From a bacterium (GTDB lineage Bacteria; Actinomycetota; Thermoleophilia; Solirubrobacterales; Solirubrobacteraceae): 64,000 bases of DNA. Every line of letters begins with the position of its first letter. Position 1 is the stretch's first letter. Location of the stretch: NCBI GenBank assembly GCA_021323635.1, contig JAJPKQ010000012.1, forward strand, positions 1-64,000, written 5' to 3'. A program made the translations under genes and the position numbers. Shown in pieces: positions 54,488 through 61,928 of the stretch. The notes below the pieces were generated by a model. The model was given only the letters and a program-made list of their open reading frames with translations. It did not search any database and was not told the origin of the DNA.

Positions 54488-56214
54488 GCGGCCGGCTGCG
54501 GCGTATCGGCGGCGGCGCGTCGGCCGTTGTCGCTGCGCGCGCGCCCGCCGGTGAGGCGACCTTTCTGAACGCGGCGCGACGGGAGCGCGAGCTTGCCGAG
54601 CTTGCAGCAGGGGGCGCTGTGGACGTGCTGGTGGTCGGCGGTGGGGCGAGCGGCGTCGGCGTTGCGCTCGATGCGGCCACGCGCGGGCTCTCCGTCGCGC
54701 TCGTGGAGCGTGGCGACCTTGCCGCGGGTACCAGCGGCGCAAGCTCGAAGCTGATCCACGGCGGGTTGCGCTACCTCGCCCAGGGCGACCTGGCGGTCGC
54801 TGCGGAGTGCGCGCGCGAGCGCGCCCTGCTGATGAGCGTCATCGCGCCGCACCTGCTCGAGCCGCTGCCCCAGGTGCTGCCGCTGCTGAAGGGCTCCTCC
54901 AAGGCCGGCGCAGCCGCGCTTGCGCTCGGCCTGCGGATCGGCGACCTGCTGCGGATCTGGGCGCGCACCAGCGGACGGCTGCTGCCCGCCGCGCGACGCA
55001 TCGCGCCGCTCCAGGCGCAAGCGCTCATTCCCGCCCTCGCGATCGGGCGCCTGCGCGGCGCGCTGCTCTCCTACGACGCCCGCCTGCTCGACGACGCGCG
55101 GCTCGTGGTGGCGATCGCCCGCACCGCCGCCGCATACGGGGCGCGCATCCTGACCTACTGCTCAGCTGAGCGCCTCACCGGCTCCGGCGCGCTGGTGCGC
55201 GAGCGCATCAGCGGCGATCTGCTGCAGCTGCGCGCGGCCCACGTCGTGAACGCGACCGGCGTGTGGGCGAGCGCGCTTGCTGCCACCGCGCCGCTGTGCC
55301 CCTCCAAGGGCTCTCACCTGCTGGTCGATGCGGGCGCGCTGGGCCACCCGCGCGCGATGCTGACCGTGCCTGCCGCCGAGCACTTCGGGCGCGTCGTCTT
55401 CGCGGTGCCGCGCCCGGAGGGGCCGCTGCTGCTGGGCACGACCGATCAGCCCTACAGCGGCTCCCTCGACCATGTGCCCGTCGAGCGCGCCGAGGAGGAC
55501 TACCTGATCGAGACGATCTCGCAGGCGCTTGCGCGGCCCCTGGAGCGCTCGGCGCTGCGCGGCCGCTACGCCGGCCTGCGGCCGCTGCTGGACTCCGGCG
55601 CGGCCGAGAGCGCTGACATCTCCCGCCGCCACAGGCTGCTCGAGGACCCCGCAACCGGCGCGCTGTCGGTGCTGGGCGGCAAGCTGACCACCTACAGGCG
55701 GATGGCCGAGGAGGCGCTCGATGTGATCTGCGGACGCCCAGGCGTGGCGGCGGTGCCCTCGCGCACCGCACGCATCCCGCTGGTCGGCGCGATGCAGCCG
55801 GGCAGCGGCGCTCACCCTGCCGTGGTGGGTCAGCGCGCGCCGGGGAGCGCTCTTGAGGATCAGGGTGCCGCCGCGGCACGACGCCTGCTTGAGCGCTACG
55901 GCTCTGAGGCGGAGGAGATCGCGGCGCTCGCGCAGGGCCGCGCGCAGCTGCTGCGCCCGCTTGCGCCAGGCATCCCAATCATGGCGGTGGAGCTGATTGC
56001 CTCGCTCCAGCGCGAGGGCGCCCTGTGCGCGGAGGATGTGCTTGCGCGGCGCACGCGCGCGGGGCTGATCGACGGCTGGCGGGAGCCCGTTGAGGCAGCC
56101 CTTGCGCAGCTTGCGCCGGGTCTGCCTGCGCGCATCGGCGAGCCCGGCCGGCCGGCATCTGCGGCGGTTGCGGCGGGCGCAGAGGAGGATGCCGGCGCGG
56201 GCGAGAGCGGCTGA
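54484..56214 (+). CDS. glpD: Glycerol-3-phosphate dehydrogenase, FAD-dependent
   Basis: Oxidises glycerol 3-phosphate to dihydroxyacetone phosphate and feeds electrons to the quinone pool at the membrane. It is 576 aa. The dinucleotide motif VGGGASGVGVALDAATRG is at about 50-67; the family phrases SGASSKLIHGGLRYL, NATGVWA, GTTDQPYSG and LSVLGGKLTTYRRMAEEA are all present, and a C-terminal helical domain ends the protein. The TTG start overlaps the preceding stop, indicating coupling with the flavoprotein, which may share its dihydroxyacetone-phosphate pool. Confidence 0.93.
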   Translation: MSGRLRRIGGGASAVVAARAPAGEATFLNAARRERELAELAAGGAVDVLVVGGGASGVGVALDAATRGLSVALVERGDLAAGTSGASSKLIHGGLRYLAQGDLAVAAECARERALLMSVIAPHLLEPLPQVLPLLKGSSKAGAAALALGLRIGDLLRIWARTSGRLLPAARRIAPLQAQALIPALAIGRLRGALLSYDARLLDDARLVVAIARTAAAYGARILTYCSAERLTGSGALVRERISGDLLQLRAAHVVNATGVWASALAATAPLCPSKGSHLLVDAGALGHPRAMLTVPAAEHFGRVVFAVPRPEGPLLLGTTDQPYSGSLDHVPVERAEEDYLIETISQALARPLERSALRGRYAGLRPLLDSGAAESADISRRHRLLEDPATGALSVLGGKLTTYRRMAEEALDVICGRPGVAAVPSRTARIPLVGAMQPGSGAHPAVVGQRAPGSALEDQGAAAARRLLERYGSEAEEIAALAQGRAQLLRPLAPGIPIMAVELIASLQREGALCAEDVLARRTRAGLIDGWREPVEAALAQLAPGLPARIGEPGRPASAAVAAGAEEDAGAGESG

Positions 56215-56245
56215 GCGCGACTAACGCACAATAGACGACAGCGAC

Positions 56246-56251
56246 TATAAT
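56246..56251 (+). promoter_or_regulatory. Consensus -10 element, leaderless layout
   Basis: A perfect TATAAT lies 6 nt before the ATG of the thioredoxin-TPR gene. With the usual 6-8 nt from -10 to transcription start, the mRNA would begin at or next to the start codon. No TTGACA-like -35 is apparent. Confidence 0.6.
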
Positions 56252-56257
56252 GGCGCC

Positions 56258-56995
56258 ATGAGCGTGATCGACGTCAGCGAAGCCACCTTCGAGCGCGAGG
56301 TGATCGAGCGCTCCGCGAGCCAGCCGGTCGTCGTCGACTTCTGGGCGCAGTGGTGCGGGCCCTGCCGCGCGCTTGGCCCGCTGCTTGAGCGCGCCGCGGC
56401 CGAGCGCGAGGGCAAGGTCACGCTTGCGAAGCTTGAAACGGATGCCAACCCGGCGCTTGCCCAGGCCTTCGGCATCCGCGGCATTCCCGCGGTGAAGGCC
56501 TTCAAGGACGGGCGCGTGGTCAGCGAGTTCGTCGGCGCGCAGGGGCGGGAGGCGGTCGAGCGCTTCTTCGATGCGCTCGTACCCTCCGAGGCCGATCAGC
56601 TCGTGGCGAGCGGCAGCGAGGAGGACCTGCGCCGTGCGCTCGAGCTTCAGCCTGGGCGCGCGGACGCGGCGCTCCAGCTGGCACGGATGCTGATCGCGCG
56701 GGGCGAGCGCGAGGCGGCGTCCCAGCTGCTGGAGCCCGTCAGCGGCAGCTTCCAGGCCGACGGCCTGGCGGCGCGCCTGCAGCTGGAAGCCGATGGCGAG
56801 CTTGCTGAGGCCTTTGCCGCGCTGGATGCCGGCGAGCTCGAGCAGGGGCTCGAGCAGCTGCTGGCGGCGCTCCCGAGCGCGGATGGACGGCGCGACCAGA
56901 TTCGCCGTGTGATCGTGGGGGAGCTTGACGCGCTTGGCCCCGAGCATCCGCTGGCCCAGAGCACGCGCCGGCGGCTGGCCGCAGCGCTCTACTGA
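56258..56995 (+). CDS. Thioredoxin-domain co-chaperone, YbbN/CnoX-like
   Basis: A 245-aa protein with an N-terminal thioredoxin fold (about 1-108) and a C-terminal TPR-like helical region (about 110-245), the architecture of YbbN/CnoX. The active-site motif W-C33-G-P-C36 is intact (unlike E. coli YbbN), so redox activity is likely. IRGIPAVKAFKDG supplies the cis-Pro. The C-terminal Glu/Ala-rich helices would bind clients or chaperonin. Preceded by a consensus TATAAT without room for a ribosome-binding site. Convergent with the TetR gene on its right. Confidence 0.92.
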   Translation: MSVIDVSEATFEREVIERSASQPVVVDFWAQWCGPCRALGPLLERAAAEREGKVTLAKLETDANPALAQAFGIRGIPAVKAFKDGRVVSEFVGAQGREAVERFFDALVPSEADQLVASGSEEDLRRALELQPGRADAALQLARMLIARGEREAASQLLEPVSGSFQADGLAARLQLEADGELAEAFAALDAGELEQGLEQLLAALPSADGRRDQIRRVIVGELDALGPEHPLAQSTRRRLAAALY

Positions 56996-57006
56996 GCGTG
57001 GCCACC

Positions 57007-57582
57007 TCAGAGCGCCACAAGGGCGCGCAGCGCATCGTCGATCGCGCGCGCCAGCAGCTCCGCATCGCAGGGCAGGCCGGTGAGCAGCGTGCGCATCCAG
57101 ATCGGCCCGGCGATCAGCTCGATCAGACGCCAGGGCTCGGTCTCCTGGGGCAGCTCGCCGCGCGCCACAGCGCGCGCGATGATCGTCTCCACGACGCCGA
57201 AGCGCTCCTGCCAGTAGCGGTGGCGCAGCTCCTCCAGCGCCGGCTCGGAGGTGGCCAGAAGCGAGCGCACCACCGCCACCACGCGCCCGTCTGAGAGCAG
57301 CTGTATCAACGCGCCAAAATACGCTGCGAGGTCCGCGCGCAGCGCGCCCAGGTCCGGCGCGGGCATGCGCGCCCGCGTGATCTCGATCGCCGTCTCAAGC
57401 AGCAGCGCTGAGATGTCCGGCCAGCGCCGGTAGATGGTGGTGTGGTGCACCTGCGCGCGGCGCGCGATCGCCGTCACCGAGAGCCCCTCGAGGCCGTGTG
57501 CGAGCACCTCCTCGGCGGTGGCGGAGAGCACGGCGCGCCGCACCCGCTCGCTGCGACCGCCCGGTCGGCGCGAGGCGCTCAA
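57007..57582 (-). CDS. TetR-family regulator of the FAH/MBL operon
   Basis: A 191-aa TetR repressor: HTH at about 16-62 (SATAEEVLAHGLEGLSVTAI, ARRAQVHHTTIYRRWPD) and a C-terminal TetR ligand domain. The TTG start overlaps the stop of the fumarylacetoacetate-hydrolase-family gene, so the regulator is the last gene of a three-gene operon. A 14-bp palindrome in front of the operon is a natural candidate for its operator, giving autoregulation. Confidence 0.88.
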   Translation of the reverse strand: MSASRRPGGRSERVRRAVLSATAEEVLAHGLEGLSVTAIARRAQVHHTTIYRRWPDISALLLETAIEITRARMPAPDLGALRADLAAYFGALIQLLSDGRVVAVVRSLLATSEPALEELRHRYWQERFGVVETIIARAVARGELPQETEPWRLIELIAGPIWMRTLLTGLPCDAELLARAIDDALRALVAL

Positions 57583-58598
57583 GCGGGCTCGCCGATGCGG
57601 TTGCGCAGCGTCCCGACGCCCTCGATCGTGAGCTCGAGCAGGTCGCCGGGCGCAAGCCAGCGACCGATCTCAAGCGAGCAGCCGTCGTGCAGCGTTCCGG
57701 AGCAGAGCAGCTCGCCAGCGTGCACGCTCTCGCCGCGCGAGGCGAAGGCGAGCATCTCCTCGAAGCTCCAGCGCTGGTCTGAGGTGTCGGTCTCACTCCA
57801 GCGCTCGCCGTTGACGCGGACCTCGGCGCGCAGGCTGCGCGCACGGTCGATGATCTGATCGGCGCTCACCACCTCGGCGCTGATCGTGCTGGCAAAGGTC
57901 TTGGTCTTGGCGAGCGGGCCGAAGATGCCGTGGCGGACCTCCTGCCACTGGGTGTCGCGCGCGCTGAGGTCGTTGACGACCAGGAAGCCGCCGATCGCCG
58001 CGCGTGCCTGCGCGGGGGTGGCGTCGCGCACGCTTGCCACAACGATCGCTCCCAGCTCGATCTCGAAGTCGAGCGCGCGGGTGTACGCGGGCCAGGGCGC
58101 CTGCGCGCCGTCGGGCAGGACGGTGAGGGCGTTGCCGATGTAGTAGGAGGGCTGCTCGTAGAAGAGGCGGCGGGGGCGGAAGGGCGGGAAGGGTCGGCGC
58201 AGGAGGCGCTCGTAGGCTGCGATAAGGGGCATCGCTCTGGGCATGTTGCGCGCAACATGGCCGCGCGCGCTCTGGACCCAGTGGCGCTCGGAGCTTGCAA
58301 AGGCGCGCAGCAGCAGCGGCTGGAAGGGGAGCAGGGGCGCCTCCCTGCACTCGATCGTGACTCCGCGCCGGCGGGTCGCCTCGCAGAGCCCCTCAAGCTG
58401 CGCGCGCACCGTCTCGCCACCCGCCAGCAGCGCGATCAGGTCCTCGGCGGGAGGCTGCACGCCGAGCGAGGGCGCGATGTCGAGCTCCTCGCCGATCGCC
58501 GCGAGGGCCTGGGCGATCGGCACCCAGCGCTCGGCGATCGGATCGCGGATCGCAAGCGCGCTTGCGCCGTCTGCAAGCAGCACCCGCCGCAGCCTCAT
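57579..58598 (-). CDS. Fumarylacetoacetate hydrolase-family protein
   Basis: A 339-aa FAH-superfamily enzyme. The C-terminal catalytic domain has PSYYIGNALTVLPDGA, the metal-binding acidic residues in LDFEIELGAIV, and VVNDLSARDTQ, FGPLAKTKTF and GELLCSGTLHDGCSLE. Members hydrolyse C-C bonds of diketo acids or decarboxylate/isomerise catabolic intermediates. It sits between an MBL-fold hydrolase (overlap 4 nt upstream) and its TetR regulator, indicating degradation of a ring- or ketone-containing compound. Exact substrate unknown. Confidence 0.88.
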   Translation of the reverse strand: MRLRRVLLADGASALAIRDPIAERWVPIAQALAAIGEELDIAPSLGVQPPAEDLIALLAGGETVRAQLEGLCEATRRRGVTIECREAPLLPFQPLLLRAFASSERHWVQSARGHVARNMPRAMPLIAAYERLLRRPFPPFRPRRLFYEQPSYYIGNALTVLPDGAQAPWPAYTRALDFEIELGAIVVASVRDATPAQARAAIGGFLVVNDLSARDTQWQEVRHGIFGPLAKTKTFASTISAEVVSADQIIDRARSLRAEVRVNGERWSETDTSDQRWSFEEMLAFASRGESVHAGELLCSGTLHDGCSLEIGRWLAPGDLLELTIEGVGTLRNRIGEPA

Positions 58599-59635
58599 CG
58601 ATCGCCGCCGATCCGCTTGCTGAGCATCGCCACCTGGCGGAAGAGGCGGGCGCGCACCGCCGGGGTGACGCGCAGCGGCGGCTTGCCGTCAAGCTCGCGC
58701 ATGAGCGCCGTGACCGTGATCAAGAGCCGCTCCGGGCATTCCCAGCTGCGCCACTCCTCAAAGCCCTCAGAGCGGATCAGCGACTCGCTGATCGAGAGCG
58801 CGTCTGTGCCTCCTTTGGCCTCTGTGGCAACACCGGCACGCAGCCAGCTCCAGAAGCGCTGCATCGACTCGACCGCTGCTCGGTCGCCGACATCGCCATG
58901 GCCCGGCACGTAGATCTCGGCGTCAAGCGCGAGCATGCGCTCAAGCGCGCGCACCCAGCCGCTCGAGGGGCCGTGCCACATGACCGGGATGGCGCCGACG
59001 AAGAGCAGGTCCGCGGCAAAGACGACGCCGACGTCCGCTACGTGGACGATCGTGTCGCCGGCGGTGTGGGCCGGGCCGAGCATCAGCAGCGTGCAGGCGC
59101 GCCCGCCGACATCGATCTCAAGCTCTTGCTGATCGAAGGCATTGTCGGGTGCGCGCAGCGCAACACCGCGGAAGTCAAAGGGGGCGAGCATCCCGTGCAC
59201 GAGTCGGCAGAGCCCTCCGATCGACCCGGGCAGCGCTCTGCCTGCCGCCGTCAGACGCGCCAGGCGCGCAAGCTCTGCGGGCGAGGACTCGCCTTCCATC
59301 CCGCTGCGGCTGGCCGCGGCGGTCAGGATCTCGACCTCCGCCGGCAGCGAGCCGTTGCCCCACCAGTGATCGCCGTCCTGATGCGTGTTGAGCGCCCGTC
59401 GCAATGGCGCGCTCGCGAGCACCGGCGCCATCGCCGCCAGCATCTGATCGGCCAGCCGCTGGTCCCAGAGGGTGTCGATCAGCAGCGACTCGCCTGCGCC
59501 TGCAACGAGCCCGGCGTTGGCCTCGCCCCAGGCGCCGTTTGGCTGCAGCCAGGCGAAGGTGCCGGGGGCAAGCTCGCGCAGACCGCCGGCAAAGCGCGGC
59601 GGGCGCCCGGTCAGCGGCAGGATCGCCTCGGCCAT
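58595..59635 (-). CDS. Metallo-beta-lactamase-fold hydrolase
   Basis: A 346-aa MBL-fold enzyme. Metal ligands are visible in NTHQDGDHWWGN (the HxxxDH form: H, D, H), GPAHTAGDTIVH, FAADLLFVG and PGHGDVGD. The first motif is shifted from HxHxDH to HQDGDH, as in several cyclase/SoxH-type subfamilies. First gene of the operon with the FAH-family enzyme and TetR. A TAGGCT hexamer lies 6 nt upstream of the ATG on the minus strand (59642-59647). Substrate unknown; it probably acts in the same catabolic route. Confidence 0.87.
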   Translation of the reverse strand: MAEAILPLTGRPPRFAGGLRELAPGTFAWLQPNGAWGEANAGLVAGAGESLLIDTLWDQRLADQMLAAMAPVLASAPLRRALNTHQDGDHWWGNGSLPAEVEILTAAASRSGMEGESSPAELARLARLTAAGRALPGSIGGLCRLVHGMLAPFDFRGVALRAPDNAFDQQELEIDVGGRACTLLMLGPAHTAGDTIVHVADVGVVFAADLLFVGAIPVMWHGPSSGWVRALERMLALDAEIYVPGHGDVGDRAAVESMQRFWSWLRAGVATEAKGGTDALSISESLIRSEGFEEWRSWECPERLLITVTALMRELDGKPPLRVTPAVRARLFRQVAMLSKRIGGDR

Positions 59636-59655
59636 CGCGAGAGCCTAGCACTAAT

Positions 59656-59669
59656 GCACAGTACTGTGC
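59656..59669. promoter_or_regulatory. Perfect 14-bp palindrome, candidate TetR operator
   Basis: GCACAGTACTGTGC reads the same on both strands. It starts 21 bp upstream of the MBL gene start and 9 bp upstream of its TAGGCT hexamer, so a bound repressor would block the promoter. The TetR gene at the end of the operon is the obvious candidate ligand-responsive repressor. Confidence 0.65.
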
Positions 59670-59873
59670 GTTTGCGCCTGATGGCGACGTCGCTGTCGGC
59701 TGGATGCCAGCGCGCGCCGCACCGCCAACAGGATCGCGAGCTGGCCCTACTACCTGGCGTGCATTCGGCAGGAGTCGCAAGCGTTGCCTGTCGCCTCCAC
59801 GCAGCTGCCGTGGCCCGAGCAGGGCGTCTCGACGGCAAGGCCGCAACCCGCTGTCGATTGCCTTGCGCTCTGG

Positions 59874-60263
59874 CTAGGCACCGGGAGACGCGGTCGCGAG
59901 ACCCTGCTCGGCGGCAGCGGCGAGCAGCCTGCGATCGTAGGCGAGGAGCTCGTCGGCGCCGATGCGCAGAGCGCTTGCGAGGTGGATGGCGTCGAGCGTG
60001 CGCACCGACGCCGAGGTCAGCCGGCGCGCGCTGGCAAGCAGCTGCGCGCTGACGTCGATCAGCATGCAGGAGGCGAGCAGAGCGTCAACCTCCGCGGCGA
60101 CCTCTGCGCTGTCGTTCGCGAGCGCCGTGGCGCGCGAGACCTCTACAGTCGCGATTCGACTGGTCGCCAGCAGATGTGCGCCGGCCAGGCGCAGCGCCAG
60201 CGCTTCGCTCTCGCTCTCTTCGATGATGAGCTTCACGAGCGCGGAGGAGTCCGCGTAGATCAG
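59874..60263 (-). CDS. PIN-domain toxin, VapC-like (probable CTG start)
   Basis: A 129-aa PIN-domain ribonuclease toxin. From a CTG at 60263 the protein begins LIYADSSALVKL, which contains the first catalytic Asp; the first standard start (GTG 60236) would remove it. Further acidic positions are the Glu in ATVEVSRA, the Asp in RTLDAIHLASAL and the Asp in LLAYDRRLL, so the site is complete. The reading frame has no ATG, GTG or TTG between the preceding stop and the Asp. It overlaps nothing but starts 8 nt after the antitoxin stop (60271-60273). Confidence 0.82.
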   Translation of the reverse strand: MIYADSSALVKLIIEESESEALALRLAGAHLLATSRIATVEVSRATALANDSAEVAAEVDALLASCMLIDVSAQLLASARRLTSASVRTLDAIHLASALRIGADELLAYDRRLLAAAAEQGLATASPGA

Positions 60264-60270
60264 GCGCGGC

Positions 60271-60537
60271 TCAGCGCTCAGCGCGGTCTTCCTCGAGCGC
60301 TTGGCTTGCGCTCAGCGCTCCTGTGACGGGAAAGCGGCGCAGGGGTCGCCCGAGCGGCTCGGGGGGCGTGATGTCGGCATCCTGCAGCAGGCGCTCGAGC
60401 CGGCCGGCCTGCGCGGGGACAAGCACGGCCACGGGGCGCTGGCGGTGGGTGATCTCGATCGTCTCGCCGTTGCGCACGCGGCGGATGGTTGCCGCGAGGG
60501 TCTCGCGAAGCTCCCTGATTCCGATCTGCTGAGCCAT
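60271..60537 (-). CDS. Phd/YefM-type antitoxin, VapB-like
   Basis: An 88-aa antitoxin with the Phd/YefM opening IGIRELRETLAATIRRVRNG, then ETIEITHRQRPVAVLVP, the DNA-binding and dimer fold. The C-terminal tail (PLRRFPVTGALSASQALEED) would insert into the PIN toxin. The ATG at 60537 is the first codon and forms part of the palindrome CATGTGTACACATG, so the repressor site overlaps the start codon. A TATCAT hexamer lies 8 nt upstream on the minus strand. Confidence 0.85.
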   Translation of the reverse strand: MAQQIGIRELRETLAATIRRVRNGETIEITHRQRPVAVLVPAQAGRLERLLQDADITPPEPLGRPLRRFPVTGALSASQALEEDRAER

Positions 60538-60548
60538 GTGTACACATG
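60535..60548. promoter_or_regulatory. 14-bp palindrome overlapping the antitoxin start codon
   Basis: CATGTGTACACATG is a perfect palindrome covering the ATG of the antitoxin gene (60535-60537) and reaching into the TATCAT -10-like hexamer (60546-60551). Binding of the antitoxin or toxin-antitoxin complex would block transcription start and, if the mRNA is leaderless, the start codon itself. Confidence 0.65.
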
Positions 60549-60601
60549 ATAGCGCATAGGTGTGAGCGGGCCGGCGCCGCGATCTGCGAGCGGCGGAGCG
60601 C

Positions 60602-60724
60602 ACCGCGGCGATATCTGGCTGGATGGAGCCCCGTGACCGGCGAAGACCACACGGCGCCCTCAGCTGCCTGCCGCAAGGAGCTCGCCCGGCCGAGCTGAGC
60701 AACGTGGTCGGGTCTTACATCTAG
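60602..60724 (+). pseudogene. Remnant of an IS3/IS481-type transposase C-terminus
   Basis: In the frame starting at 60602 the translation includes RDRRRPHGALSCLPQGARPAE, which resembles the conserved RPHxALxxLxPAE end of the rve-type transposase domain, and stops at TAG 60722-60724. No upstream catalytic DDE portion or terminal repeats are seen, so only a scar is left. The match is short, hence low confidence. Confidence 0.4.
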
Positions 60725-60850
60725 GCCGCGATGGGGCACAGCGCACTTGCCACGACAGCCCGCTACCTACACGCGCGCCCGGCCGTCGAGCAGGCGCAAG
60801 TGTTCAAACGGGCGTTTGAGGTGGCGTCGGCGGGCCCGCAGGAGGTTGCC
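60725..60850 (+). pseudogene. Remnant of a tyrosine recombinase (integrase) C-terminus
   Basis: AAMGHSALATTARYLHARPAVE and AQVFKRAFEVAS match the last catalytic block of phage-type integrases (GHxxxxTTxxYxH, with the nucleophile Tyr). The Arg and His-x-x-Arg blocks that should precede it are absent. The frame continues to 61075 without family-like sequence. The remnant supports past integration of a mobile element beside the tRNA at 62375-62469. Confidence 0.6.
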
Positions 60851-60992
60851 TCGACCGCGGGTGGGCGCCGGGCCGCCGTGAGCGCAGGCGGGCGAGCTGG
60901 GACTGGCGCATGGAGCGGGGGAGGGCACTGCGTGCTCGCGGCTGCCCGGGAGTCGAGGTTGTCGCAGCCGGTGCGCGCCGTAGGTTGCGCGC

Positions 60993-61514
60993 ATGAATGG
61001 CCAGGGCATCCAGTTCGTATTCGATCGCCTCGGCGAGATCGTCGACGAGCTCTATTGCTACGGCTTCGCGCTTGATCCTCGGCCCGGCGCCTCGTTCGTA
61101 AACCCCACGTACATAGCCGATCCTGCAACGGGGCTGGTGGAGATTGCGGCGGGCCTCGAGGACAGCCCGCTCGACGTGCGCGTCGTGCTGGCCGAGCATT
61201 GGCGACGCGGCAGCGGTGGAGCGCATCCGCGGCACGGCCTGAGCGTGGCTGCCTACACCTACTGGGTCGGTTGCGCGAACCCCGCCATCGACCTGCACTA
61301 CGACCTCGACCCCCTGCGCCATCCCGAGATGCCGTGCCATTGGCATCCACCGGCGATGGCGGTGGTGCGCCGGCCCTGCGGCACGGTGGAGCCTGCGCGC
61401 GCGTTGCGCGCCGCCCTCCAGCTTGCGGCCGACATCGAGCGGCTGCAGGCTCAAGGCCTTGACGCTACAGTCGATATAGTGGATAGTCTGGATTTGGCTG
61501 ATTACGTGCCTTAG
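60993..61514 (+). CDS. Hypothetical 173-aa protein, first gene of an accessory pair
   Basis: A 173-aa soluble protein of no recognised family. It has an N-terminal helix (FVFDRLGEIVDELYCYGFAL), a beta-rich middle (LVEIAAGLEDSPLDVRVVLAEHW, SVAAYTYWVGC) and a His/Asp-rich segment DLHYDLDPLRHPEMPCHWHP that could bind metal or form an RNase-type active site. A C-terminal helix follows. Its layout vaguely recalls DUF6516/TumE-type toxins (YD and HxH). A TAGGTT hexamer is 6 nt upstream. The HTH gene starts 21 bp downstream in the same orientation. Confidence 0.68.
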   Translation: MNGQGIQFVFDRLGEIVDELYCYGFALDPRPGASFVNPTYIADPATGLVEIAAGLEDSPLDVRVVLAEHWRRGSGGAHPRHGLSVAAYTYWVGCANPAIDLHYDLDPLRHPEMPCHWHPPAMAVVRRPCGTVEPARALRAALQLAADIERLQAQGLDATVDIVDSLDLADYVP

Positions 61515-61535
61515 CGTGGTAGCCTGGGTGTGGGC

Positions 61536-61928
61536 ATGAGCGATCTCGACAGCCGATACCTCACCGTTCCCCAGGTGGCTCGGGAGCTGCAGATGGACGT
61601 CTCAGCGGTCTACAAGATGTGCAAGGCGCACGAGCTGCCGTCTGTCCGCTTCGGCAAGTCGGTGCGCATTCCACGCCTGGCCTACGAGCGCTATCTGGAG
61701 CAGCTGGAAGGTGGTGGGCCCGAGCCACCGAATCCGAACGTGACCGACGCCCAGGGCGGCCGCGAGAGCTTTCGCGAGACTACGGGGCGCGACCCGGAGG
61801 TATGGATCGAGGAGTGGCGGTCCGGCAGCATCCCCGATACGCCGGAGAACACCCGCATGGCCATACGTGCCTTGGCATTGCGGGACGTCGCGCAGGCACG
61901 CGACCGGGAAGCAGCTACGGCGCGCTGA
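61536..61928 (+). CDS. Excisionase/AlpA-like HTH protein
   Basis: A 130-aa protein with an N-terminal MerR-like helix-turn-helix of the excisionase type (YLTVPQVARELQMDVSAVYK, SVRFGKSVRIPRLAYERYL, about 7-55). The C-terminal half is acidic and Trp/Arg-containing (DPEVWIEEWRSGSIPD, NTRMAIRALALRDV). Such HTH proteins occur as recombination directionality factors or as antitoxins. The 173-aa gene upstream and the integrase scar favour either. In-frame GTGs at 61530 are possible starts. Confidence 0.78.
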   Translation: MSDLDSRYLTVPQVARELQMDVSAVYKMCKAHELPSVRFGKSVRIPRLAYERYLEQLEGGGPEPPNPNVTDAQGGRESFRETTGRDPEVWIEEWRSGSIPDTPENTRMAIRALALRDVAQARDREAATAR

